From Haladaptatus sp. R4 (GTDB lineage: Archaea > Halobacteriota > Halobacteria > Halobacteriales > Haladaptataceae), in the NCBI RefSeq assembly GCF_001625445.1, contig NZ_LWHG01000011.1:806001-870000 (forward strand): 64,000 nucleotides of DNA, in the 5' to 3' direction. The position numbers and the translations under genes are program-made. Positions 53,601 to 61,904 of this stretch are shown here, piece by piece. Within the stretch, counting starts at the first letter, position 1; every line of letters begins with the position of its first letter. The notes below the pieces were generated by a model, which was given only the letters and a program-made list of their open reading frames with translations, was not told the origin of the DNA and searched no databases.

Positions 53601-56600
53601 CCCCGGCGTTCAGCAACCCCGCGCCGACCGGGACGTGACGGACGATTCGACGACGATTCGCGTCGATATCGACGACGCGACGACCGGCGTTGACGGGTCG
53701 AGCCTCCAAGTCACGCTCGACAACACGAGCGGCCAGTTCTTCAGCGGCGGAACCGGCACCGACGGCGTCTCGTTCGATGGCGACACGCTCACCGTCGACC
53801 CGACGAAGTCGGGCGTCCCGACCCTTCCGAACGGTACGGTCACCGTTACCGTCACCGCGGACGATGCGGTCGGAAACGAACGCTCGAACGGGTTCGAGTT
53901 CGACGTCGACGTCCCGCCGTCGGTCAGCGGTTTCACGGCGACGAACACCGACGGGATGAACGTGACCGCGTCGTTCGATTCGACCGACGAACTCGATACC
54001 GTGGCGGTCGGCATCAGCGGTGCGGAAAGTTCGACGTTGACCACGGCCGATTTCTCCGCGACGCCTGACGGCGACGGCGGGTACAACTACACGGCGACGT
54101 ACACCGGGGGTACTGACGGAAACTACACGTTCCGGTTGAACACGGCCGACGACGGACGGAGCGACGGTGCGACCGGGGAAACGGAGACGGTACTCGTCGA
54201 CGACACGCCGCCGTCGGTAACCGTTTCGACGCCCGACGGTGGGGAACAGTTCCACGACGGCGAGACGGCGACTGTCGAGTGGACCGCGACGGACTCCGTG
54301 AGCGTGGACACCGTTTCGATCGACTACTCCGCGGACGGCGGTGCGAGTTGGGCGACCATCACGGCGGCGACGAACGACGGAACCTACGACTGGACGGTTC
54401 CCGTCATCGACTCCGAGTCCGTCCTCGTTCGCGTCAACGGGACCGATACCAGCGGGAACGTCGGCACCGACACGAGCGCCGGGACGTTCACCATCGACTC
54501 GACGGCACCGACGGTCGAAAACTACAGCGTGAGTAATCCAACCGGGCAAGACGTCGTCGTCTCGTTCGATACCGACGAACGACTTGGGGCGATTACCGCG
54601 GAGGTCTCCGGTACCGAGTCGGGAACGCTCACGATGAGCGATTTCACCGAGACGGACAACGGCGACGGAACGTACACCTACGCGACCACGTACGCCGGGA
54701 GTTCCGACGGCAACTACACGGCGACCCTGACCGAGGCGACCGACGCCGTGGACAACGACGGCGCGAGCGGCCAGTCGGAAAGCGTCGAGGTCGATACGAC
54801 TGACCCGTCGATCTCGAACTTCACGGTGACGAACCCGTCGGGGCGGAACGTGACGGTCGAACTCGATAGCGACGAATCGCTTTCGGACATCGATGTCACG
54901 CTCTCGGGTGCCGAGAACGCGACGCTGACCCGAACCGATTTCACCGTGAGTGGAACGACCTACACGGCGACCTACGACGGAAGCGTGGACGGTACGTACA
55001 CCGCGACGCTCGACTCCGCGGCCGACGACGCGGGCAACGACGGCGCATCCGGGGAGACGGACGCGGTCAGCATCGACACGACGCCGCCGACCATCTCGAA
55101 CGTCACCGTCTCGAATCCGACCCAGCAGGAGGTGCAACTGCGCTTCGACAGTTCAGAACCGCTCGCCGCCGTCGGTATCGCCATCTCCGGCGCCGAAACC
55201 GCGACGTTACGTCGAACCGGTCCGTCGAACGCGAGCGGATCCTACGTCGTCACGTACACCGGGAGCGTCGATGGTACGTACACCGCGACGTTGACCGAGG
55301 CGACGGACGATGCGGGTAACGATGGCGCGAACGGCCAATCGGGTAGCGTGACCGTGGACGCCCTGTCGCCGACCATCTCGAACCTCACTGCCTCGAACCC
55401 GACCGGTGACGAGATACGGGTCCGAGTCGTGAGTTCGGAACCGCTCTCCGCGCTCGAAACGGACCTCTCCGGGCCGGAGAACGCGACGCTCACCTTCGAC
55501 GACTTCGTTCGAAACGGGACGACGTACACCGCGACGTACCCGGACGCCCCGAACGGCGAGTACGACGTGACTGTGGTCGGGTTCGCCGACACCGCGAACA
55601 ACACGGGGTCATCGGGTCGGACGGACAACGTGACGCTACAGACCAGCGCGCCGACCGCCTCGAACTTCGTCGCCACCAATCCGACCGGAAGACGTGTCGT
55701 CATCAGCTTCGACGGATCGGAACCGCTTTCGGCGATCGACGTCTCGCTCTCCGGCGCGGCGAACGCGACGTTGACGCGGGCGAACTTCACCGAAAACGGA
55801 ACGACCTACACGGCGACCTACAACGGGAGCGTCGATGGCACCTACACCGCGACGCTGGATGGGATAACGGATGGAACGGGTATCCACACCGTCCCGGGTA
55901 AAACGGCCAGCGTCACCGTCGATACGTCACAATCCGGTGGTGGAACCGGCGGCGGAAACACCGGTGGGAGCGGGACCGGCGGTGGGAGCAGTGGCGGAGA
56001 TACCGGAGACGGAACCGGTGGAAACGGGACGGTCGGTGATGAGGGCACTGGCGGGTCGAACGATGACACGGCCGACGACACGCACGACGACCCGCTCTCG
56101 GTCACGGTCACACCGGGTAACGGGGAGACCACGAACGTCTCCGTCGAAAACGCCGACGCGTATCGGAACGTCGGCGTGACGTTCGAAAACGAGACCGGTA
56201 CGGGTGGACTCAACGTCAGCCAGTTGAACCTCACCGTCGAGCGGCGGGCGAATTACGACTTGCGCGTGAACACCTCGGAGAACCTGTCCACCGAATCACC
56301 CGATTTCAACGGACGTACCGTTGGACTCGCTCGAATCGATCACTCGATCCCCGATTCGGAGATCGATGGCGTCCAGTTCACGTTCCGGGCCGATGCACGC
56401 CGCTTCGAATCGACCGCCATCGACCCCGACGAAGCGGTAGTCTACCGCTACCACGACGGACGGTGGAACGCCCTCGAAACGAGCGTGGTTCGACGGGACG
56501 GGGATTCGTACGTCCTGCGTGCCGACTCTCCGGGCCTGTCCACGTACGCCGTCGGTCTTCGAAACGAGGACCTCCTCTCCGTCTCGGGTGCGAGTCTGTC

Positions 56601-57057
56601 GGGTCCGTCCGGAACCGTCGGGGATTCCGTCACGGTCTCCGCAACCGTCACGAACCGCGGTAACTGGATGGCGGACGAGACTGTCTCGGTGACGGCCAAC
56701 GGGACGAACGTCGCCACTCGAACGATCACCGTCCCCGTCGGGGAAACGAAGGCGATATCGTTCGATATCACGCTCGATCAGCCCGGGACCTACGCCCTCG
56801 CGGTCGATGGAACGTCGGCCGGAACCCTCGTCCTCTCGGGCGTTTCCGAAACGACGGAAACGAGCGGGGACGTCGCCACGACCGAGTCATCGACCGCTTC
56901 GACTTCGTCACGGACGACGGGGATGGTCGGGACGACCCACACGACGGCGCTCGGCGACTCGTCGAAAACGAACCGGGACCGTCGTCCCAAAAGCTGGTCG
57001 CTCCTCGCGGTTGGTGCTCTCGTCCTCGCCGCGCTCCTCGTGATTCGCCGACGGTGA
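50680..57057 (+). CDS. Giant surface protein with about 16 Ig-like repeats and PGF-pre-PGF domain
   Basis: 2125 residues. A signal peptide (ALLVVIALMVVVGIT) precedes a long array of about 16 Ig-like domains of roughly 95-105 residues each, marked by VDTTPPT-type junctions. Domains 12-16 (from residue about 1279) are near-tandem, with the last units exactly 94 residues long (54811, 55093, 55375, 55657). A Gly-rich linker (about 1752-1800) leads to a PGF-pre-PGF domain (DLRVNTSENLSTESPDF, VQFTFRADARRFES, YRYHDGRWNALE), a CARDB-like domain and a Ser/Thr stalk. The C-terminal helix SWSLLAVGALVLAALLVIRRR lacks the PGF motif. Strong N-glycosylation potential. Likely an adhesin or S-layer-associated fibre. 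An AT-rich promoter lies at about 50535-50580. Confidence 0.85.
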   Translation: MSRNHGRIRAALLVVIALMVVVGITPPSVSGANNIGIGINGEDETIAPGDSFGYYTYGFSGDHYVYVVLDKNGDGFYNASDGYMNVSVSTSDSNFNDYFPATKTTGLDGTYDVYAVDDKSLDDGLLDTGDSLTNGSSTQIHIDGSPPWVSDVNFTNPTNQTLDFSFTTNEQVNTSTISISGPESRILDGSNFTETNDNGTYTYNTSVAVTHDGDYTAEITTAKDDIGNDAANNQSTSELSDNVTVDTVPPGLQHVEAEVGDDTATVTFNESVVDGDGNALSADDFVFTNADGGGATNIGSVSHTTGTDTATVTFDASVSAGDLENDTIAAKSGHVYDRYGNAADTTAKSLEDTVQPGAPTGISAPDINASNRGSYDVSVTLPDDHEAGTVQLSLAGNVTRSTTVTAESDGDSTGETVTFTGIDTSGIADGSVSIDATMTDYGGNSNSASGVEVTKDTSLPGVTDASISNAPIGTYDAGTQQTVTVEFNESIDTSASPTVRVVNLNRTYAVNGSFDDDTTWTGTVTIADDNEQATGAIDISGATDGVGNVMAADSSNTFQVDTTGPAKPDSTDAANITRKNQDDYDVTVNLVSDSEADTVSVKVSDGTNSVVENRSVTNGTDSVTVPGIDVSTLDDTGTITVTALALDGGYPNSEGYTAGTTVTKDTTRPTATNVEIGDGEINDTDAGTSRTVTVTFDESMNRSVDPSVRVAGLNRTYVVVGSYDSDTIWTGTVTIADDNETTTGNVTVENATDAVGNELAATKHAFSVDTVSPSITGFDVRRTGGGTVELSFNGSERLDAASVTLSTPSGTTTLTSFTESGSGPYEYTTTYAGGDGTYTATLTEARDDAGNDGASGQSDAVTVDTTPPTFSDPVPSDTTVTDNESTVRIDVADATGSVNGSSIRVTVTDSSGTELNAVGTAHSGVSFDGSTLTVDPSAAGITLADGDVNVTVAANDTDDNRNTTEFSFGVDTTTPGVQQPRADRDVTDDSTTIRVDIDDATTGVDGSSLQVTLDNTSGQFFSGGTGTDGVSFDGDTLTVDPTKSGVPTLPNGTVTVTVTADDAVGNERSNGFEFDVDVPPSVSGFTATNTDGMNVTASFDSTDELDTVAVGISGAESSTLTTADFSATPDGDGGYNYTATYTGGTDGNYTFRLNTADDGRSDGATGETETVLVDDTPPSVTVSTPDGGEQFHDGETATVEWTATDSVSVDTVSIDYSADGGASWATITAATNDGTYDWTVPVIDSESVLVRVNGTDTSGNVGTDTSAGTFTIDSTAPTVENYSVSNPTGQDVVVSFDTDERLGAITAEVSGTESGTLTMSDFTETDNGDGTYTYATTYAGSSDGNYTATLTEATDAVDNDGASGQSESVEVDTTDPSISNFTVTNPSGRNVTVELDSDESLSDIDVTLSGAENATLTRTDFTVSGTTYTATYDGSVDGTYTATLDSAADDAGNDGASGETDAVSIDTTPPTISNVTVSNPTQQEVQLRFDSSEPLAAVGIAISGAETATLRRTGPSNASGSYVVTYTGSVDGTYTATLTEATDDAGNDGANGQSGSVTVDALSPTISNLTASNPTGDEIRVRVVSSEPLSALETDLSGPENATLTFDDFVRNGTTYTATYPDAPNGEYDVTVVGFADTANNTGSSGRTDNVTLQTSAPTASNFVATNPTGRRVVISFDGSEPLSAIDVSLSGAANATLTRANFTENGTTYTATYNGSVDGTYTATLDGITDGTGIHTVPGKTASVTVDTSQSGGGTGGGNTGGSGTGGGSSGGDTGDGTGGNGTVGDEGTGGSNDDTADDTHDDPLSVTVTPGNGETTNVSVENADAYRNVGVTFENETGTGGLNVSQLNLTVERRANYDLRVNTSENLSTESPDFNGRTVGLARIDHSIPDSEIDGVQFTFRADARRFESTAIDPDEAVVYRYHDGRWNALETSVVRRDGDSYVLRADSPGLSTYAVGLRNEDLLSVSGASLSGPSGTVGDSVTVSATVTNRGNWMADETVSVTANGTNVATRTITVPVGETKAISFDITLDQPGTYALAVDGTSAGTLVLSGVSETTETSGDVATTESSTASTSSRTTGMVGTTHTTALGDSSKTNRDRRPKSWSLLAVGALVLAALLVIRRR
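54514..55932 (+). repeat. Tandem 282-bp (94-residue) Ig-like units in the giant surface gene
   Basis: Units start at 54514 (297 bp), 54811, 55093, 55375 and 55657. The last intervals are each exactly 282 bp. Each unit has the pattern (I/A)SN-xTxxNPT, SxEPLxAI, GTYTATL and DAGNDGA. Equal lengths point to duplication by recombination. Assembly collapse or expansion is possible here. Confidence 0.75.
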
Positions 57058-57163
57058 TCACGGGGCGGCGATTTCGTGAAACGTCTGAATATGGTAACTG
57101 AGGATATTACGGAAGTCCCCGCTCGTTGTGTCGAATCGGAATCAAAGACCCGAATAACCGCAT

Positions 57164-57230
57164 ATATGTGTCTAGATGGCCACAATGAGGTTCCTAAAAC
57201 GAATATGTGTCTAAAAATCACTCGTTTTAG
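57164..57230 (+). promoter_or_regulatory. Repeats and inverted repeat upstream of the cold-shock gene
   Basis: ATATGTGTCTA occurs at 57164-57174 and 57203-57213. The perfect 9-bp inverted repeat CTAAAACGA 57194-57202 / TCGTTTTAG 57222-57230 surrounds the second copy. The TATA-like CCTTAACC at about 57247 lies 30 nt before the ATG 57281, so these elements are upstream of the core promoter and may be activator or repressor sites. Confidence 0.45.
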
Positions 57231-57280
57231 AGAACGAATGCAGAACCCTTAACCGTGTACCCCAATTGTGTATAGTTGTA

Positions 57281-57475
57281 ATGGCAAACGGTAAAGTTGA
57301 TTTCTTCAACGACACAGGCGGCTACGGTTTCATAGAGACGGACGACGCGGACGAGGACGTTTTCTTCCACATGGAAGACGTTGGCGGCGAGGACCTTACG
57401 GAAGGTACCGAGATCGAGTTCGACATCGAACAGGCCCCCAAGGGCCCGCGAGCGAAGAACGTCGTTCGCCAGTAA
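57281..57475 (+). CDS. cspA: Cold-shock domain protein
   Basis: A 64-residue OB-fold protein: ANGKVDFFNDTGGYGFIETD with the RNP1-like motif and DVFFHMEDV with the RNP2-like motif. It binds single-stranded RNA or DNA and acts as an RNA chaperone. Haloarchaeal CspA is acidic like this one. The start is MANGKV at 57281; the in-frame ATG... at 57266 would add MCIVV and is less likely given the TATA position. Confidence 0.93.
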   Translation: MANGKVDFFNDTGGYGFIETDDADEDVFFHMEDVGGEDLTEGTEIEFDIEQAPKGPRAKNVVRQ

Positions 57476-57491
57476 ATAACGATTTTACACT

Positions 57492-57527
57492 GTCGCCACG
57501 TGCGACAAGGTATATATCGATTTTTTT
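57492..57527 (+). terminator. Terminator of the cold-shock gene
   Basis: A short hairpin GTCGC-CACGT-GCGAC (57492-57506) is followed by an A/T-rich stretch ending in T7 (57521-57527), 17 nt after the stop codon. Confidence 0.5.
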
Positions 57528-57553
57528 AGCGCAGTAGTATCCGAGAGCGACGG

Positions 57554-57922
57554 TTAGAACAGTCGCCAGAGTACCGACCGAACCCGGTAGCCGAGCGACC
57601 CGGCTCGATAGCCGCGCCAACCGCTCATGCCCCCCGCGAGCGTACTGACTTCGTATCCCTCCTCGTCGAGAATACCGGTCGCCCGTTTTGCGACGACGCC
57701 CATCTTGCAGACCGTGACGACGGGGTTGTCTTGTGGGATTTTATCAAGACGGCTGCGGAGTGCGTCCTCGTCTCCCCCGCGTAAATCGTCGTACACAGGG
57801 ATGTTACGACTTCCGTCGATATGCTCCGACTGAAACGCTTTTCTCGGCCGAATATCGAGAACGTACGGCGCGTCATCGGCGTCGAGTCTGTCGTCCAGTT
57901 CGTCGGGTCGAATCTTGCTCAT
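57554..57922 (-). CDS. Rhodanese-like domain protein
   Basis: About 122 residues, one rhodanese domain: ELDDRLDADDAPYVLDIRP, FQSEHIDGSRNIPVYDDLRG, and the active-site loop VVTVCKMGVVAKRATGIL with the catalytic Cys. C-terminal LAGGMSGWRGYRAG. It may carry sulfur as persulfide. The start at MSKIRPDEL (57922) is preferred over the ATG 9 nt upstream. Convergent with the cold-shock gene. Confidence 0.9.
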   Translation of the reverse strand: MSKIRPDELDDRLDADDAPYVLDIRPRKAFQSEHIDGSRNIPVYDDLRGGDEDALRSRLDKIPQDNPVVTVCKMGVVAKRATGILDEEGYEVSTLAGGMSGWRGYRAGSLGYRVRSVLWRLF

Positions 57923-58103
57923 TATGCCCACAAATGTACCGAAGCGTTAAAGCCGTGACGTCATCGGGTGACGGTAGCAACTGTCGAACGCCTCGGTCGG
58001 TCGCGTTTCAAGTCGCACCGCTCGGTGCGAGCGGAGACCGCTGGAAAAATCTACACGTACGCTGAATCGACGGTTAGAAGTCCGTTTCAGTTCACCGAAG
58101 GGA

Positions 58104-58388
58104 TCACTGGATGTGGCCTTCGCGGCGGAGTTGGTCCGCGTCCTGGCTGGTGTATCGCCATTCGATGTTGGCCTTCTCGTCCTGCCAGTCCCACGGTTCG
58201 ATGAGGACGACGTCGCCCTCTTCGATCCAGGTTCGGTATTTCATTCGACCGGGAATCCGGCCCATTCGCTCTTTTCCGTCGTTACATCGGAGCTGTACGT
58301 GGTTGCCACCGTTGTGTTGGGTGACGACCGCGAACATCTCGTCCTCGTTTGGCATTCGGAGGTTCCGACGCCCACTTTCTTCACTCAC
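58104..58388 (-). CDS. eif1a: Translation initiation factor eIF-1A
   Basis: A 94-residue S1/OB-fold factor: [40 protein letters not shown] and [20 protein letters not shown], with a C-terminal helix. It promotes 30S initiation complex formation. Length is as usual for archaea. Transcribed alone, divergent from pckA. Confidence 0.95.
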   Translation of the reverse strand: MSEESGRRNLRMPNEDEMFAVVTQHNGGNHVQLRCNDGKERMGRIPGRMKYRTWIEEGDVVLIEPWDWQDEKANIEWRYTSQDADQLRREGHIQ

Positions 58389-58604
58389 AGGTGGAATAAG
58401 TAGCGGACACGGTTAAGTGGTAGGTGTCTTTCGATACCGTTTGACATGCAAACTGGATACTGGATCGGGGTGACCCCCCACCGAAACGAGGAGTATTTAC
58501 TCGCATCTGAAAACACAATTCCGCCGAAATCGGCGTTATGAGGGCACTAAGACGGCCGTACACCATACATAATTATACGTTCGTAGGTGGGTCGTACAAC
58601 CACG

Positions 58605-60113
58605 ATGTCAGACACTGGGCAGTCAGTCCAATCCCTGAAGTCGAAACTCCCGAATCCAATAACGGCGGACAACGTTCGCTACAACCCGTCGTTTTCGGAA
58701 CTTCGTGAGTTTTCGCGGGAGTTGGAGACGACGGCCGAATTCGGTTCCGCGTCGTACGTCAGCCGCGAACGGTCGCGCAACTCGGACAAGACGAGAAATG
58801 CCGTCGACGAAGGATTCGACGCGGACGACTACGCACACATCGAGGACGCGGTCGAGTTCGCCCGAGAACACGAGATGCTCTGCGTGGACCGCCTGATGGG
58901 CCGCCACACCGACCACTCCTACCGGTGCAGACTCTACGTTCCGAAGAAGTACGGCCGTATCGCCCTCGCGTGGGCGAACCTCTTCGAACCGGTCGAGGAG
59001 GAGGGTGAACCGGATTTCGTCACGATACAGGTTCCCGACTGGGACGAAATCGCCGTTCGAGTCCTTCCCGAGGAGGGCGTGACCGTCGCTCTCGGAAGCG
59101 ACTACACCGGCGAGGCGAAGAAGTCCTTCCTCAGGTTGTTCATGTTCCACGCAAAACGGAAGGGCGGCCTCGGACTGCACGCCGGAAGCAAGCGAGTGAC
59201 GCTTCGGGACGAAACCGGCGACCTGCGCGATGTGGGGCAGGTTTTCCTCGGTCTCTCCGCGACCGGCAAGTCCACGCTGACCGCCCACGGTCTCTGGCTC
59301 GACGACCCCGAATCGGCGACGATGCTCCAGGACGACGTCTGTGCCCTGCTCCCCGACGGAAGCGTCGCGGGCAGCGAAGGTAACGGGTTGTACGTCAAGA
59401 CCATCGGCTTGGACGCCGACGAACAGCCCGCGATGTACGACGCCGTCACGCACGAATCCGCGGTCCTCGAAAACGTGGACGTGGACGACGACGGTACCGT
59501 CGATTTCGACAGCGACCTCCACACGTCGAACGGCCGGGCCATCATCCGCCGCGACCAACTCTCGTCGTCGAGCGAGGACATCGACCTGGAGCGGGTCGAC
59601 CAACTGTTCTTCATCACCCGCAACCCGACGATGCCGCCGGTGGCGAAACTGTCGCCGGAGGAGGCGGCGGTGGCGTTCATGCTCGGCGAGTCCATCGAGA
59701 CCAGCGCGGGCGACCCGTCGAAAGCCGGTGAGTCCATCCGCGTCGTGGGCACCAACCCGTTCATCATCGGATCGAGGGGCGAGGAGGGCAACCGGTTCCG
59801 CTCGCTCATCGACGACCTCGGCGTCGAAACCTACATCCTCAACACCGGCCACCTCGGCGGCAAGGACATCGGCGTCACGGAGTCGGTGACGTTGCTCCGG
59901 GAGATCGCGCGCGGGACGGTCGAGTGGACGGACGACGACGCGAGCGGACTCACCGTTCCGAGTTCGGTCCCCGGTATCGACATCGGCGAGTTTTCGGTCG
60001 CGGACAACGTCGACGACCACGATTCGGAGTTGTCACGACTCCGTACCGAGCGACGGGTCCACCTCGACACGTTCGAGGATCTGGACGAGGACATCCGGGA
60101 CGCGGTTTACTGA
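58605..60113 (+). CDS. pckA: Phosphoenolpyruvate carboxykinase (ATP)
   Basis: About 502 residues from the ATG at 58605 (MSDTGQSVQSLKSKL). It converts oxaloacetate and ATP to PEP, CO2 and ADP in gluconeogenesis. Motifs: P-loop GLSATGKSTLTAHG (from residue about 216), metal-binding LQDDVCALLPDG, NGLYVKTIGLD, and GRAIIRRDQLSSS with the catalytic Arg/Lys region. Haloarchaea usually carry PpsA and PckA. The length and motifs indicate the ATP-type enzyme rather than the GTP-type. Confidence 0.93.
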   Translation: MSDTGQSVQSLKSKLPNPITADNVRYNPSFSELREFSRELETTAEFGSASYVSRERSRNSDKTRNAVDEGFDADDYAHIEDAVEFAREHEMLCVDRLMGRHTDHSYRCRLYVPKKYGRIALAWANLFEPVEEEGEPDFVTIQVPDWDEIAVRVLPEEGVTVALGSDYTGEAKKSFLRLFMFHAKRKGGLGLHAGSKRVTLRDETGDLRDVGQVFLGLSATGKSTLTAHGLWLDDPESATMLQDDVCALLPDGSVAGSEGNGLYVKTIGLDADEQPAMYDAVTHESAVLENVDVDDDGTVDFDSDLHTSNGRAIIRRDQLSSSSEDIDLERVDQLFFITRNPTMPPVAKLSPEEAAVAFMLGESIETSAGDPSKAGESIRVVGTNPFIIGSRGEEGNRFRSLIDDLGVETYILNTGHLGGKDIGVTESVTLLREIARGTVEWTDDDASGLTVPSSVPGIDIGEFSVADNVDDHDSELSRLRTERRVHLDTFEDLDEDIRDAVY

Positions 60114-60164
60114 GCCGAAAGCGACCGGAACCGATCCCGGTCGGTCGTTGCTTCGTGTGCGATT

Positions 60165-60383
60165 TCAGTTCAGCGTCTCGACTTCTTTCGTCAGGTCGGT
60201 CGGTTCGTCCACCGGACCGTTGACGAACAGGCCGTGACCGATGATGGCGACCGCGACGAGCGCCGCACCGATTACCGCGGCCGTCAACGAAACCGAAGTG
60301 AGGTAGCCGACACCCACACCGAAGAACATGCTGACGGCTATTCCGCCCAGTACGAGGTCGTAGTACTGCCACGTGTAGGCCAT
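60165..60383 (-). CDS. Small two-TM membrane protein
   Basis: About 72 residues (MAYTWQYYDLVLGGIAVSM..) with two hydrophobic segments (LVLGGIAVSMFFGVGVGYL and AAVIGAALVAVAIIGHGLFV) and a hydrophilic tail. Unknown function. The start may be METHRM 15 nt upstream. Convergent with pckA. Confidence 0.6.
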   Translation of the reverse strand: MAYTWQYYDLVLGGIAVSMFFGVGVGYLTSVSLTAAVIGAALVAVAIIGHGLFVNGPVDEPTDLTKEVETLN

Positions 60384-60438
60384 ACGATGAGTTTCCATCC
60401 GTAGACCCGAATAACTAGGGGCCGAAATCCGTCGGTCA

Positions 60439-60630
60439 GGAACGCACCCGATGCGTACTCGCCCGCCTCTCTCGAAAACAGAAGGAAAGAATGGCTTCGA
60501 ATCGACCGTCGCCATCGTTCACAGCGTCGATTACGCGCTGCTGTTCGGTTTGCCGTCGTCCGGAGTGCCGCCCAGAACCACGTCCTGCTCGGCGAGCGTC
60601 GGGAACGCACCCGATTCGTACTCGTCCGCC
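60439..60630. repeat. 29-bp direct repeat flanking the 3' end of the TasA-like gene
   Basis: The 29-mers at 60439-60467 and 60602-60630 (beginning GGAACGCACCCGAT) differ at two positions. The right copy lies in the coding end of the TasA-like gene (peptide EYESGAF). The left copy, 163 bp away, lies after the stop and would encode EYASGAF in the same orientation. It looks like a remnant of a duplicated C-terminal segment. Confidence 0.6.
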
Positions 60631-61478
60631 CACGGGTTCTCCGGATACTTGTCGGCGGGAGTGTCGTTGGGGTCGCGGAAGCGTTCTTCGGGGTTGTGCC
60701 GGGACTGTTCGGCGTAGAAATCGAAGTTGACCCGGATGCTGTCGCCCTGTACCTCGTTGCCGACGTCCTCGGGGAGTTCCCACCGAACCGTGATGTACTG
60801 GCACGTGCCGTTCTGGAACGGATCGATCGGTTCGCCGTCGGGATACGCACCGCCGACCACGTCGGGGGAGTCGCCGTCACGGACCCCGTCGAGCAGCACG
60901 GGGACGGACCCGTACTGCGGCGTCGTCGTTTGCGTCCCCTTGAGGTCGAGTGGCTTCTGGATATATCGGTCGTTCCAGAGGTTGCCCGACTCCGGACCGT
61001 CGCCCACCGTCGCGTTCTTGTTCTGGTCGTAGAACGTACGGAACTCCAGGTTCTCGTCCATTTCGCCGTAGCCGTTGGTATCCGTCCCTTCGGCTTCTTT
61101 TTCGGGGTCGTTCTGTCCGTTTTCTTGGGAGTGGCTGAGCCGACCGCGGAACCACACCCACGCCGGGTTGTCCACGTTCTCGATCGTGAACCGAATCCAT
61201 CCCTGGTCGCCGGGCTTGATGTCCTTGAACTCGATGCCGAGCTCCGTGTTGTCGGTATCCTGTGCCGGAACGACTTTGGGATCGACGTCGTTCCCGTAGT
61301 GATCGACTTCCCAACCGATCTTCAAGTCGAGGTCGCCAGCAGTGAACGTCGCGTTGGTTCCTTCCTTGTCGTTCAGGAACGCCATCGTGCCCGCGCCGCC
61401 GAGCGCTGCCGCGACACCCATGCCGCCGATACCGAGAAGTACGTTGCGCCGATTGAGAGTGAGTTTTTTATCTGACAT
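60531..61478 (-). CDS. TasA/CalY-like protein with SipW-dependent-type signal peptide
   Basis: About 315 residues. The N-terminus LNRRNVLLGIGGMGVAAALG is followed at the cleavage region by GTMAFLNDKEGTNATFTAG and DLDLKIGWE, the pattern of SipW-dependent substrates such as TasA and CalY. The mature part is beta-rich (WIRFTIENVDNPAWVWFRG, YITVRWELPEDVGNEVQGD). Known relatives form biofilm fibres in Bacillus and donor-strand pili in Crenarchaeota. It is divergent from a regulator and signal peptidase locus at 61905-63082, which would process it. There is one Arg-Arg in the signal, so Tat use is also possible. Confidence 0.8.
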   Translation of the reverse strand: MSDKKLTLNRRNVLLGIGGMGVAAALGGAGTMAFLNDKEGTNATFTAGDLDLKIGWEVDHYGNDVDPKVVPAQDTDNTELGIEFKDIKPGDQGWIRFTIENVDNPAWVWFRGRLSHSQENGQNDPEKEAEGTDTNGYGEMDENLEFRTFYDQNKNATVGDGPESGNLWNDRYIQKPLDLKGTQTTTPQYGSVPVLLDGVRDGDSPDVVGGAYPDGEPIDPFQNGTCQYITVRWELPEDVGNEVQGDSIRVNFDFYAEQSRHNPEERFRDPNDTPADKYPENPWADEYESGAFPTLAEQDVVLGGTPDDGKPNSSA

Positions 61479-61904
61479 TAGTTGTCTCCGTTCTTCGACA
61501 CCCATCGTCGGTAGCTTCCGACGGTTCCGAGTCGAAGACGCAACCGACCCGATGACCTATCACCGTGTATATATATACTCGATAGTGGTTTCATAGAGAT
61601 CGTATATCCATCCCATAAACGGTCTCTAGCGGGTTTACAAGCGATTCGAGGGGGTTCAGGCGCGACCCATAGAGACCGTATAGTGGGTCACAAGCGGCAG
61701 TTGACGCTCATATTCGTTCGCGGTAACGTCGGGAGACAGCGTCTCGGAGCCATTGGTCCTGACAAATATATAACTAATGAATTATGGAAATGCATCTATC
61801 AGGTTCATAAATATAATACTACAGTTCCAGCTATCTACCCGGGCAAAACGATGATAACGACGAGCCGGGGGGGCAGTGATGAAAGATAACGGCAGGGTCG
61901 ACGT
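61479..61904. other. Divergent promoter region of the TasA-like and regulator genes
   Basis: 426 nt, AT-rich in places, with TATA-like runs TATATATATACT (about 61568) and AAATATATAACT (about 61764). It carries the repeated sites at 61592-61682 and no convincing reading frame. Confidence 0.5.
61592..61682. promoter_or_regulatory. Three copies of TAGAGAYCGT, candidate operators
   Basis: CATAGAGATCGTAT 61592-61605 and CATAGAGACCGTAT 61669-61682 are direct copies. AAACGGTCTCTA 61617-61628 is the same site inverted. A second shared word (GGGTTTACAAGCG at 61631, GGGTCACAAGCG at 61685) follows two of them. Position between divergent genes of one system fits a shared operator, perhaps for the DUF7344 protein. 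Confidence 0.5.

Noticed and set aside
53047-55137. 696-codon minus-strand frame inside the giant surface gene
   Set aside because: Antisense of Ig repeats; basic, repetitive and without any recognisable domain.
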